From: Pycnococcus provasolii
Lineage: Eukaryota; Chlorophyta; Pseudoscourfieldiophyceae; Pseudoscourfieldiales; Pycnococcaceae
Direction: 5' to 3'
Assembly (NCBI GenBank): GCA_938743325.2
Contig: OW568898.1
Location: forward strand, 124,189-188,188
DNA: 64,000 bases
The notes beneath the pieces were generated by a model. It was not told where the DNA came from, searched no databases, and saw only the letters and a program-made list of their open reading frames with translations. The translations under genes were made by a program, and so were the position numbers. Numbering within the stretch: the first letter of the stretch is position 1; the number at the start of each line of letters is the position of its first letter. Positions 39,522 to 48,645 of the stretch are shown in pieces.

Positions 39522-41663
39522 CTATAGATTGTTTTTGTCAAACCACGCCGTGTACTGCTCTGACATGCATTGCCACTTTTCACGGGTCATGCCTGCAGGC
39601 ACGTTCAAGGGTCGTCGGCAAAGACACACGTTTTCGACCGTGTACGGCTTCTCGTCGTCAATGCGATCAATTGACATGCGCACGGCGTGAATGTCATCAT
39701 CGTTCTTTCCGAGCGGTTTTTTGGAATGTGCACACAGATAGTGCTGTTCCTTCAGCAGCGCTATGATCTGGTCACAGGTGAGGTCAAAGCCAGACGGCTT
39801 GTTAATACTTGCACTATGTACCAGAGATGCGACATATGCGCGTGTTTTCGGATCATTGTCGACGTCGTCGGCTTCAGTGTACAGCTTCGCCTCGGGGAAG
39901 TCCTTCTTGGCGTAGTACAAGAAGTGGACTACGTCCTCAAACTTCTTTCCGCCCGTGTCGCGGAATCCCGAAAACTGCAACTCCGCCATGCCGACGCGGA
40001 GGTTCCCAGTTTCGAAGTGGCATTTTTCGTCGTCGATGCGATCCGCGCTGACACCAAACGCGTTTTTCCCAGCAGAAGGGAGAGAGAATTTGATCCCACA
40101 TACATGGCCTTGCGACGCATGAATGCGCCTCATGAACGAACGCGCGGCTTCAGCTACGACAGTTGACCTTTTATGCGTGTCAACCCGCGCCGCCGTAACC
40201 GCGTTCAAGCGGCCTGCTTCGATGTCATTATTTAAATGAGCGCTGAACCGGTTGCGGAATTTTTTCTGTACATCACTTGAAAAGGGGAATTCAGGTGTCG
40301 GTTTGTCCCACGGGATTTGCGCCCGTGGCGACACAAAGTCATGCTGTGCTTTTTTGTGCCTCGTCAAAGCACGTTGGGAAGAGTACACTTTCCCGCACCC
40401 GGCCGCGTCGCAGACGTGGCGCACGACGTCGCCACCACCTGCAGATGCAGCGGCTGCTACCTCCGAGTTGGGGGTTTCAGAGTCCGGGGCTCCCGGAACT
40501 CCAGGGGAGTTCGGGGTTTCAGAGGAATTCTTAAAAGTCCCCATGGATCGCTCCCGGGGGTTCGGGTTTGGGTCCGGGGCTCCCGGAACTCCAGGGGAGT
40601 TCGGGGTTTCAGAGGAATTCTTAAAAGTCCCCATGGATCGCTCCCGGGGGTTCGGGGTTCCAGATTTCGCTCCCGGAACTCCAGGGGAGTTCGGGGTTCG
40701 CTGCGGTTGCGGTGCGAAGCTGACCCCCATGCGTCGCCGCTTCCCGCGATGCGTCGCGCGTCCGTTGTCGCTGAGTGGCGTCGCGAGCGCGGAGCGCACG
40801 CGCTTCAGGCTTCCTGCACCAGGCGCCTGGTTGTTGTTGTGTTCGTCATTGTACGCTTCGGCGGCGGCGGCGGCAGCGGCATCGGCGTTGTTGTCGTCGT
40901 CTTGGTTGTTCGGCTTGAGGCTTGATTCCATGACGGTAGTCAGCGAGACTGCCGGCAGCGCGTCCGCCACCATATCCGGCAGAAGTGCGACCGCCTCGCG
41001 CTGGAACGAGATGGGGAATGCGGTGACGAGCTCGAGTAGAGTTTCCGCGGTTTGGCTGGGCTTTTCGAGCTTGTCTATTCCACGTAGCTGCGACAGGATG
41101 AGCCGCGCGACGTTGTTTGAGTTTTGCGACGCGCCGTCGGCGTACTCGGGCACCTGATCGAGCAGCGTGTTGAGGATGCGCTCTTGGATGCACGCGACGT
41201 TCAGAAGAACGGTTGCGACGGAGTGGCGCTGAGCCCAAAGACTTGTTGTTGTTGTTGTTGTTGTTGTGGTGGTGGTGGTGGTTGCGGCGTTGCCAAGTGG
41301 CACGAGCACGCTCCTGAGAGCATCTTCCCCCTGAGCGACAATGTCCTCGAGTCCCTTGACTGCAGACTCCTGCGCCTGCTCGCACGCGCGTAGGTGCGTA
41401 TCCAGAAATGACGTGACTCGCACGGGCGCCATGGTCGTGCACGTCCACATCCACATTTTTGAGTCATTTGTTGTACAAGTACATCCCGCGTCCTGCAGGA
41501 GGAGGACGAGCGCGTTGGATGACCCTGGAGTGTGTGTGGCTGTATTGTTTTCTGACAGTTTCTGAGGATACTGTGGCTTAACCCCTAATTCATGGATCAT
41601 TTCTGCTAAACCAAAAGGCATACATAATGAAGCAGACCACAGCACACGCCGATGGCGATGCAT
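39522..41663 (-). CDS. FANCD2 N-terminus fused to C2H2 zinc finger and tandem HNH-like endonuclease domains
   Basis: 713 aa. Residues ~25-255 resemble FANCD2 (Fanconi anaemia DNA crosslink repair): LVLLLQDAGC, VACIQERILNTLLDQVPEY, RLILSQLRGIDKLEKPSQT, EAVALLPDMVADALP, with a poly-Thr insertion. A ~100-residue linker holds a 30-residue repeat (TPNSPGVPGA...RERSMGTFKNSSE). Then a C2H2 finger (CDAAGCGKVYSSQRALTRHK) and two HNH/His-Me-finger-like units, each with a DRIDDEK motif: CGIKFSLPSAGKNAFGVSAD and CAHSKKPLG...SIDRIDDEKPYTVENV. The second half resembles endonuclease-like proteins of algae and large DNA viruses. The remainder of FANCD2 (over 1000 aa) is absent. One open frame throughout. Confidence 0.75.
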   Translation of the reverse strand: MHRHRRVLWSASLCMPFGLAEMIHELGVKPQYPQKLSENNTATHTPGSSNALVLLLQDAGCTCTTNDSKMWMWTCTTMAPVRVTSFLDTHLRACEQAQESAVKGLEDIVAQGEDALRSVLVPLGNAATTTTTTTTTTTTTSLWAQRHSVATVLLNVACIQERILNTLLDQVPEYADGASQNSNNVARLILSQLRGIDKLEKPSQTAETLLELVTAFPISFQREAVALLPDMVADALPAVSLTTVMESSLKPNNQDDDNNADAAAAAAAEAYNDEHNNNQAPGAGSLKRVRSALATPLSDNGRATHRGKRRRMGVSFAPQPQRTPNSPGVPGAKSGTPNPRERSMGTFKNSSETPNSPGVPGAPDPNPNPRERSMGTFKNSSETPNSPGVPGAPDSETPNSEVAAAASAGGGDVVRHVCDAAGCGKVYSSQRALTRHKKAQHDFVSPRAQIPWDKPTPEFPFSSDVQKKFRNRFSAHLNNDIEAGRLNAVTAARVDTHKRSTVVAEAARSFMRRIHASQGHVCGIKFSLPSAGKNAFGVSADRIDDEKCHFETGNLRVGMAELQFSGFRDTGGKKFEDVVHFLYYAKKDFPEAKLYTEADDVDNDPKTRAYVASLVHSASINKPSGFDLTCDQIIALLKEQHYLCAHSKKPLGKNDDDIHAVRMSIDRIDDEKPYTVENVCLCRRPLNVPAGMTREKWQCMSEQYTAWFDKNNL
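40470..40700. repeat. 90-bp coding minisatellite in the FANCD2-HNH linker
   Basis: About 2.5 copies of a 90-bp (30-codon) unit; landmarks GCTCCCGGAACTCCAGGGGA at 40489, 40579 and 40669. It contains TTCGGGGTT, the same word as the intergenic AACCCCGAA motif, which suggests the linker grew from intergenic sequence. Confidence 0.85.
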
Positions 41664-42454
41664 TCTAATGCGCAGGACTGATCACCCTGACGCTCTCTCA
41701 TCTTTTCTTTTCTTTTCTTTTTGTTTATACGCCTTCGTGGCAATTTTGGGTCCATGCATGGCATTGGCCGGACAGTGTCCTCATCGGTTTCATTTTCGTT
41801 TTCGGTTTCTTTTCCACCTTTTGTGGTTTTTCTTTTACCTTCAGTTTTACCTTACACGTGCAGCACCTTCGCCTGTTCGGCGTGGGTGGTGTGTGGCTTA
41901 ACCCCTAATTCAGGTGGTTAACGCCGAACGAGGCTCTTGACCCCTAAGGCCCCCGGGGAAGTCCCCGGGGATAGCCGCCTTAGGAACGGTTGTCTTTGTT
42001 TCCCTTTACGTGTAACTCTCACCTTTTTCCGGTTTACCTTAAGTACTCCTTCGTAAGTGTACGCGCGGCAGAGCGTACCGCGGCAACTCAAGGCGCCACC
42101 TGCCACAGATACGGGGGTGATGCTTCTGAGGATGGAGCCATGAGACTTAGTCCAAGAGCAGGTGACGCCATGTGAGCTGTGTGTGAGCTGTCAAATACCT
42201 CAAATGTGAAAGTGAGAAAGTGAGAGGGAGGGAAAAACCCGGGAAAGGGAGAAACAGAACGAGGGTGCGTGCCCAGCCTTTGGGGGAGCAAAGCAGGCAC
42301 CACCCCTGATCTATGAAAAGCCCTAAACTTTTTGACATCCTACAGTAAATTGGGGATGCGCCTCAATCAACCTCCGATCTTGAAACCCCGAACCCGAACC
42401 AGTCGTATGTTTCCCGCCTCTTCGGCGACGCCTCCAAAAACGATCTCATCTTCC
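41664..42454. other. Intergenic region without recognised gene
   Basis: TCTTTTC pyrimidine tract at 41700-41725; AACCCCTAATTCA at 41580 and 41898; a GC-rich inverted repeat CCCCGGGGAAGTCCCCGGGG near 41952-41971; AACCCCGAA at 42384-42392, 63 bp before the symporter start. No coding sequence supported. Confidence 0.5.
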
Positions 42455-42889
42455 ATGGCGGTGCCGCAGCAAGATCTCGGTGGTGGTGGTGGCGCAGAGG
42501 AGGAGAACTACACGTATGAGGAAGATTCCACGCGCGCACAGTGGAAGACGCGATGGCACTTCGTCGTCGGCGCCATCGGAAGCGCCGTCGGGCTAGGCAA
42601 CCTGTGGCGATTTCCTTTTTTAGTGTACCGCTACGGAGGAGGGCCGTTCCTGATTCCGTACTTCTTGGCGCTCGTGTTCGTTGGCATTCCACTGCTCATT
42701 CTCGAATTCGCACTTGGACAAAGCTGCGGAGGAGGAAATGTCGTATGCTGGGGTGCATTGCACAAACGTCTACGAGGGCTCGGTCTCGCCGCAGTATACG
42801 CGGGTTTTGTTGTCGTCAAGCCAAATGCCAGACCTGCCACCTCAAAGCGCTCGATGGCAAAGTCAGCATTCTCGCGAACGCGTTTCTGA
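42455..42889 (+). pseudogene. Sodium:neurotransmitter symporter (SNF/SLC6) 5' fragment
   Basis: From MAVPQQDLGG. The SNF signature is unmistakable: RWHFVVGAIGSAVGLGNLWR (TM1 with Na+-site residues), FPFLVYRYGGGPFLIPYFLA, FVGIPLLILEFALGQ (TM2) and the start of TM3 (GLGLAAVYAGFVVV). At about 42822 it stops matching and runs antisense into the CYFIP-like gene, ending at TGA. About 120 of the usual ~550-600 residues remain, so it cannot transport. Confidence 0.88.
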
Positions 42890-45624
42890 ACACGTTGTGC
42901 CATGAGAGACGCGGGACTGACGAGAACACTTCGGCTCGTTGCACCGACACTGTGCGGTAGAGTTGCACCGAGCGCCTCGCCGTAGCGCCGAAAGGTCGCA
43001 CAGGGCATGGAGAGACTGTGCTTCAGGCGCCAGTCCATCACATGAAAGCTCGATCGCGCCTTGGCATGCGCAAATCGCCCCGTGGCGAAGCGGCTCATGA
43101 AGATGTCGAACGCAACATCTGCCTCCGCCTGCACCTCGTCAAACACGCAGCGGCGATGTACCGATGGCTGATAGGTTACGATGAATGTGGCATCGTGAGC
43201 CATTCGATGTATGGCGCCTTGGCAGGCATCCCCGTAGATCTGAAAGGGAACGCTGCATCGCTCGAGAAGGCCCGTACTCGAGGTGTGAAAGCCAAAGACC
43301 TGGTCGAGCAGCATCCAAGGCGTCGACAACTCGCCCTGCAGAGGCTCGTCGCGCACGGCGGAGACAGCCGCCTCATCGCGCATGCCGAAGTCTCCAAGAT
43401 CTGAGAGAACGGTCACCACATCCTCAAATGCCTCGAATATGCGATTCTTTTCCAGCTCAGCTGCAATGCGACGCGCATCCTGGAGAGCCTGGTCATCATC
43501 GCGTATGGTTTCAATGCCACTGCTCAGTTCTGCATGTTCCGTTGACGACGGGTCTGCAGACTGGTGCTTGCCTCGATACCAACGGCTGCGATTCGCAGCG
43601 TCATGCTTCGACGCCAACGGGTCAGTTGACCCTTGCTGTGCCGTTTTGAGAATGGCGACTACGTGAAACAATTCGTCGAACAGAGCTCTTACGGCGTGCA
43701 GCTGTGCCTGCGAGAGGCTCACAACATCGGCGGAAGTTGCTTGGTTCTGAAGGATGGTCTGGCGCAACTTGACAAGCAGCGAGCTGATTGGACGAGCTTG
43801 AACGTGCTGTCTGAGCAGATTCTTCGTGCAGTGCGGGATTGCCTCGTAGGCAAACTTTTGCAGCATCCCCTCGACCCGCTGAATACATGTCGGCACGACG
43901 CGCTGCGCGTGTGACATCATCAGTGCGCCAATGTCCTTGATGAAGCCTGCGAGTCGCAGGTACGCGTTCCGCTCCTCCTCAGTCAGACGCATGCCGGCGG
44001 GTATGGCAGTGCCAACGCCATTTGACGTGAAGTCGGCGAGAGCGCGCCACGCGGCGTGCTCGGCCAACTTCCGTCGCCATCCATTTAGCAGCCTTACTCC
44101 TCTCAGGCAAAGCTCCGACATAGCCGCGGCATCTTGCGTGGTGTAGGGCACACCAACACGCCTCTGCTTCATCATGTGTTTCATGCGCAGTCCTTGAGAT
44201 GCAAATTGGCTCGCAAAGTTGTCAAATGATGACTGTGCGGCACGCGCCACCTCGTCGATCTCAGCCTTGATTGTTTCGCGGTTCTCCGGATCCGTGCTCT
44301 CGTCGAAGACGCCCGTCGTGAGGTGCCGAAGTGCGGTCGAGAAGAGCTGTTCCACCTCGCGCGCCGGCGCAAACGACGGCATTTGCTCGCTACCGACGGC
44401 TAGGATGCGCCGCAGAAATGGCGACAGCTGCAGAATGTCGCCTAGCGCGACGGGACACCGCGGAACGAGCGGCACGGTGCGCCCGACGGCGCGGTACACT
44501 GTGTCGATTGCGTGAATTATGTGCGCCCACCCGCCAAGGCTGTCAGCTTGCGCCGAAATGTACATCGCGGCGTTATCCGCCTCACGGAAGACGAGAACGA
44601 ATAGCAGGCACATCGCTCGCGCGCACACGTGCACGGTTGTGAACGGCACGGCGCCAGCAGCTTCATCGCCTTCGCCGTCATCCTCGAGAGCGCACGCGCA
44701 CGCGCCAATCATCGTGAGTAGGCTTGGCAGCTGCTGCGTAGACATCGTCTTGGCGAGCGCGTGAATGCCGGCCCATGGCGTCGTAACGCGTTCGCACGCG
44801 TCGTTCGCGGCTGGGTTTGCGGGCTCGCAACGCAGCGCGGCACAGATGCGCTGGTATTCGCGCGCATCGGCGGCGAAAGCGGCGTTTTTTCTTGCGGCGT
44901 GGTCGACAGCGAATATGCCGTCGAGGGCGCGGCACGCGCGCCAAGCCGCGGCGCGCACGCGGTGCGGCGGCGCTCGCGCTCGCGCGGCGTGTTCGATGAA
45001 GTTTGTACTGTCTTGAAATGCGTGCATGGCATCATTTTGAGCTTGCATGGCTTGTAGTGCGATTGCGGCGGCATCCGCTTCCAGCATACGCATTTCCGCC
45101 GCCGCCGCACTTCCCGCGTCTCTCGATACAGCGAGCGGCGCCGTCGTATTGTTCTCATGATAATTTCTGTACCGTCGAAACCGCGGCAGGCACGTCGAAA
45201 GTGGTCTGTAAGTTGTGATATTAGCTGCAGAGGATATGCACGCTTGATACGCGTCTGAGGTGTACGTTTCTCTCACTAAAGTCTCCGTGACGAAAGGTGG
45301 GAATCCTCCTGAAGAAGAAGAATCCTGAGACAAGGCAGATGAACGAGCTAAGACAGCTGGAATGACGTGATTATTATGATGAGTAGGAGCAGTCGCAGTA
45401 GTAGTGGAGCCACCAGATACACCAGATACAACACCTCCTCTATGCAAGTCTTCCAAGTTGCTGTTGTCCACCATCTTGGCCAGCATGGGCATGTGCGTGC
45501 CTGAAGCTGAGCCTGATGCGGAGAAATGCTGTCCTGATCCTGTGGCCGCCGCACCATTGTTTTGGCCGGCGTCGAAGGAGGAGTGCGCCCATGTTGCCCC
45601 CCCTGGCGCGGCCGCGGAGGCCAT
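42822..45624 (-). pseudogene. PIR121: CYFIP/PIR121 (SRA1), WAVE-complex subunit, 3'-truncated
   Basis: About 930 residues of the CYFIP/SRA1 family, which links Rac signalling to the WAVE/SCAR complex and Arp2/3 actin nucleation. Matches include YTSDAYQACISSAANITTYR, AEIDEVARAAQSSFDNF, LQGELSTPWMLLDQVFGFHT and DATFIVTYQPSVHRRCVFDE. It reaches AQRVQKRVRENADFAIERFE, then at about 42822 meets the symporter fragment tail to tail. The C-terminal ~300 residues of the usual ~1250 are missing. The reading frame stays open antisense to the symporter until 42631. The 5' end (MASAAAPGG) looks natural. Confidence 0.85.
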
Positions 45625-45705
45625 GAAGTGAAACGCTTCTCTGGAGCGGCGCGCGTGAAATGCTTCTTCTTTCTAGAAGCTGTTTCCAAAAAAATAGTGA
45701 AAAAC

Positions 45706-45966
45706 TCAAAAACACAAAAAAGTCAAGTTTGGGGGTTTTAGAAGGGGCCAGTATTGCCAATGAACCGGCTCCAGCAACTTCGTGAAGGCGCTCGGGGCGT
45801 GGTTCCACCCGAAGGGAACCGCTGCCATTCTGAACAGCCGTTTGCCGATGCGGAATGCCATGTAAGTCCTTGACTCTTCCGCCATGTCCAAGTGGAAGTA
45901 ACCGTCCGTTAGGTTGTACGAGCTCCCGGGTGGGTGTCCGGACACCCAAAATGGGTGTCCGGACAC
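45706..45966 (-). mobile_element. Reverse-transcriptase fossil (Ty3/gypsy- or DIRS-like)
   Basis: A short piece of the palm region of a retroelement reverse transcriptase (motifs LTDGYFHLDM and PFGWNHAPSAFTKLL). Only ~80 residues are recognisable; gag, protease, RNase H, integrase or recombinase and LTRs were not found nearby. It is a broken remnant, and its age cannot be judged without relatives. Confidence 0.7.
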
Positions 45967-45969
45967 CCA
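45931..45969. repeat. Two copies of the 18-bp palindrome TGGGTGTCCGGACACCCA
   Basis: Perfect palindromes at 45931-45948 and 45952-45969, separated by three bases. A third copy (17 of 18 bases) is at 46306-46322. They border the reverse-transcriptase remnant. Confidence 0.9.
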
Positions 45970-47330
45970 GTTGCACTCGAGCTTGATTTAGGGTGTGTTT
46001 TCAAATATTTTGATACCTTTGTGGTGGATGGGTGTTTAAGTTGGGTATGAATCATCTTGTTTACACCAAGAATCGTTCAATTCTGACATGAACTCGAGTA
46101 CTTATGCTATCTCGAAGTGTGACGTGTCGTACCTTAAGATTTTCCCGTTATCCTTTTGTGTACCAGGTCGACAAAAATGTCGAGCAAGTCGAGTTTTTGA
46201 CGTGCCGCAAGGCCACCGCCCATCATGAACAAAGTTTTCCTAGGAGGGTTTGACCAAATATCACGTGGAAGGTCCCCGTAAGCGGCGTCGCGCGAAACGG
46301 CAAAATGGGTGTCCGGACACCCGCTAAACCGGGATCTCGTCCATGCGGATTCTGGAACGATTTCGACGAAATGGGAGGCGTGCCGGCCGTGATCACGAGC
46401 TGCTGGTTCCGCTTGCTCGACCTCGTGGCACCGCTGGTGTGTGCTAGGGTCACTGACGTGGCGTGCTTGCATGTACCGCCACTATGGGTGACGTCGACCA
46501 CCGACGCAAGGCAGCGCTGGTTGAATGATCTTGCCGAAGCAGACAGGATGATATTGGTGACTGGACTACCCGTGGGGCCACTTGGCAAGCGTTGCGCTTG
46601 GCTCGTCGTGACCAAGTCCCCAGGCCGGTGGAGGGAGCTCGTGCGCCATGCCACGACCCAGACCGCGAGCTGGATGGCACTACCGGTGCTACACAAAGCA
46701 GCTGCAGATGTGATGGGGGGGAGAGTAGAGAGGAGCTGAGGATCAGCCCTCGTGGGGCGTGACAGCTGTCAGGCACATACTCGGGCGCGTGACGAGCGAG
46801 CGCAGCCACGGCTACGGCGCGGAGGGAGGTGAGGAAGGAGAGGGAGGAGGCGGCACTCGCAAACGAGGGGCCGCCAGGCTGGAGAGGGGTGAGTCAGAAA
46901 GGAACAATCGGGGGTTACCTTAGGGCCCTTGCCCCGGTTCGCCCGGTTCATACGGGGCGAGTTTTTACGCGCGTGGCGTGAATACCGTGAGAGAAGTGAG
47001 AGTGAGTAAACGTGTAACCCAACAGAGGTTAAGGTAAGTTGCTGCAACGTTGCCAGTCACACCGCAGCTGCTTGAATCGGCGGTTAGGAGCGCACGGAGC
47101 GAGAATAGTCGAAGAACAAGTAGAGAGGAGCTGAGGATCAGCCCTCGTGGGGCGTGACAAGGGCCCGGGCCCGCCCAGGTAGGTTACGGGATCCCGACAC
47201 GGAGCAACGCTGTATCCCCATTATGCGAATTCTGAAGTCGTTTTTTTTCGCTTTTTGCTTTTTTTACACGTCACCTCCCCCGCGCCTTTCATTGTCGAAT
47301 ATTCTTGCCCATTCTTGCTCCGCGCATAAC
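45970..47330. other. Intergenic region, probable repeat remnants
   Basis: No recognisable gene. Open frames of ~140-155 aa on both strands (46223-46739) lack family motifs and may belong to the decayed element. A 40-bp direct repeat and GC-rich words (TTAGGGCCCTTGCCCCGG near 46920) are present. The last ~180 bp are open in the frame of the DnaJ-ferredoxin gene. Confidence 0.45.
46724..47158. repeat. Pair of 40-bp direct repeats flanking ~355 bp
   Basis: AGTAGAGAGGAGCTGAGGAT and the following 20 bases occur identically at 46724-46763 and 47119-47158. The core GCTGAGGATCAGC can form a hairpin. Possible termini of a small element, or a segmental duplication. Confidence 0.8.
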
Positions 47331-48560
47331 ATGTCGCCGGCAGTGGCACGTGTTCATCTGAAAGGATCTGAAAGGAGGGTGTGCTATAGGGTTCGTGGCA
47401 GGTACAGGTGTGGTGTGCTTGGCCCTATGAGATCCTTTTGTGTGCTTCAACCTGTTTCTTTTGTGTCAGGTCTGCTCACGGTGAAGAGATCTGCTGTGGC
47501 GTCTGCTCATGGCATGTCTCGATCTCGAAGAAGTCTGCTGTCACATGTTCCAGGATCATATGCCCACAAGGGCAGGTGTGTGCGTCCCCCCCTCAAATTA
47601 GCATTTCGCAAGCTTGCCTGCGCATCTCTAGCTTCTAGTGATATGGTGCACGTGCCTCGTGATCCGTCGTTCGAGCGATCCATACCAGGTGTCGATGCCA
47701 TGGACGACGACGACTCCGTTGCCTCTTCAGCACTGTCCGCGCACGCGCCGTCCGACCTGTTCGAGCTGTTCAACGTCGACGACGACGCGTCATCGGAAGA
47801 TATTAAAAAGAAGTACAAAACTCTGCAAAAACTCGTGCACCCTGACGTCGCGGGCGACGAGGCGTCAGCCATGGCGGCTTTATTGAACGAAGCGCTGCCG
47901 CTCCTTCTGGACAAAAGCTTTCGTGTCGCGTACGTCACGGCACGAAAACAGCTTAGAAGAGGAGGATACGGAGGCTTCGACGGAAATCCCAAGTCGGCGT
48001 GGGCAGGAGACCCACGCGCGGATGCCATCTTCGTAGACGAGTGCTCTTGCATTGGTTGCACTTTATGCGCGACGCAAGCACCCGCGACATTCGAAGTGGA
48101 ACAAACACACGGACGAGCGCGCGTCACAACGCAGTGGGCAGACAGCGACGACGACCTTGATGAGGCGATCGCCATGTGTCCCGTCTCGTGCATACACATC
48201 GTCCCTCGTCGCGAACTCGCCCTGCTCGAATTCACTATGACGAGCTGTGAACGAGAGGATATTGCAATCATCAGACGCCGTTTGAGTGGCAATATGGCAT
48301 CGCCAAGTGCGGAAAATGACCCGTTCGATCGGGCGGCGGTCTACCTGAAAATGCGCAATCGCGCAAGCGCGAAAAGGGCCAAGGAGGGAATCGCAAACTC
48401 GCTGGAGACCAATAGGGAACTCGCCGCGCACGCCGGCGCAATTGCCTCGGCGTACTTAGCCTTGCCTTTACAAGTTCGACAGAAAGGGTGGCCATCGGCC
48501 GGAAAAACAGGAGGAGGTGGTGGTGAGAAGAATTCTGGCGAAATCACGCTCAAGGCTTGA
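47331..48560 (+). CDS. DnaJ-ferredoxin fusion protein, plastid (DJC76/77/82-like)
   Basis: 409 aa from MSPAVARVHL; the frame is open to 47154. A ~140-residue N-terminal extension, basic and Ser-rich, fits a plastid transit peptide. The J-domain (LFELFNVDDDASSEDIKKKY ... HPDVAGD) has the HPD motif (229-231 counted from 47154). A [4Fe-4S] ferredoxin-like domain follows with Cys299, Cys302, Cys305 and Cys342 (CxxCxxC...CP). This J-plus-Fd architecture occurs in plant and algal chloroplast proteins linked to redox or light signalling. An Ala-rich helical tail follows. Ends in TGA. Confidence 0.92.
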   Translation: MSPAVARVHLKGSERRVCYRVRGRYRCGVLGPMRSFCVLQPVSFVSGLLTVKRSAVASAHGMSRSRRSLLSHVPGSYAHKGRCVRPPLKLAFRKLACASLASSDMVHVPRDPSFERSIPGVDAMDDDDSVASSALSAHAPSDLFELFNVDDDASSEDIKKKYKTLQKLVHPDVAGDEASAMAALLNEALPLLLDKSFRVAYVTARKQLRRGGYGGFDGNPKSAWAGDPRADAIFVDECSCIGCTLCATQAPATFEVEQTHGRARVTTQWADSDDDLDEAIAMCPVSCIHIVPRRELALLEFTMTSCEREDIAIIRRRLSGNMASPSAENDPFDRAAVYLKMRNRASAKRAKEGIANSLETNRELAAHAGAIASAYLALPLQVRQKGWPSAGKTGGGGGEKNSGEITLKA

Positions 48561-48645
48561 TCGTGTTTGTGTTTGTGTTTAGTAATAACGAATAATTATA
48601 CCTAATGAATTACTAGTAGGGCAAGTAGTGGTACCTTTGACTCAC

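Noticed and set aside
46305-46739. 144-aa + strand ORF as a retroelement gene
   Set aside because: No recognisable retroelement motif; kept only as unassigned sequence near the reverse-transcriptase remnant.
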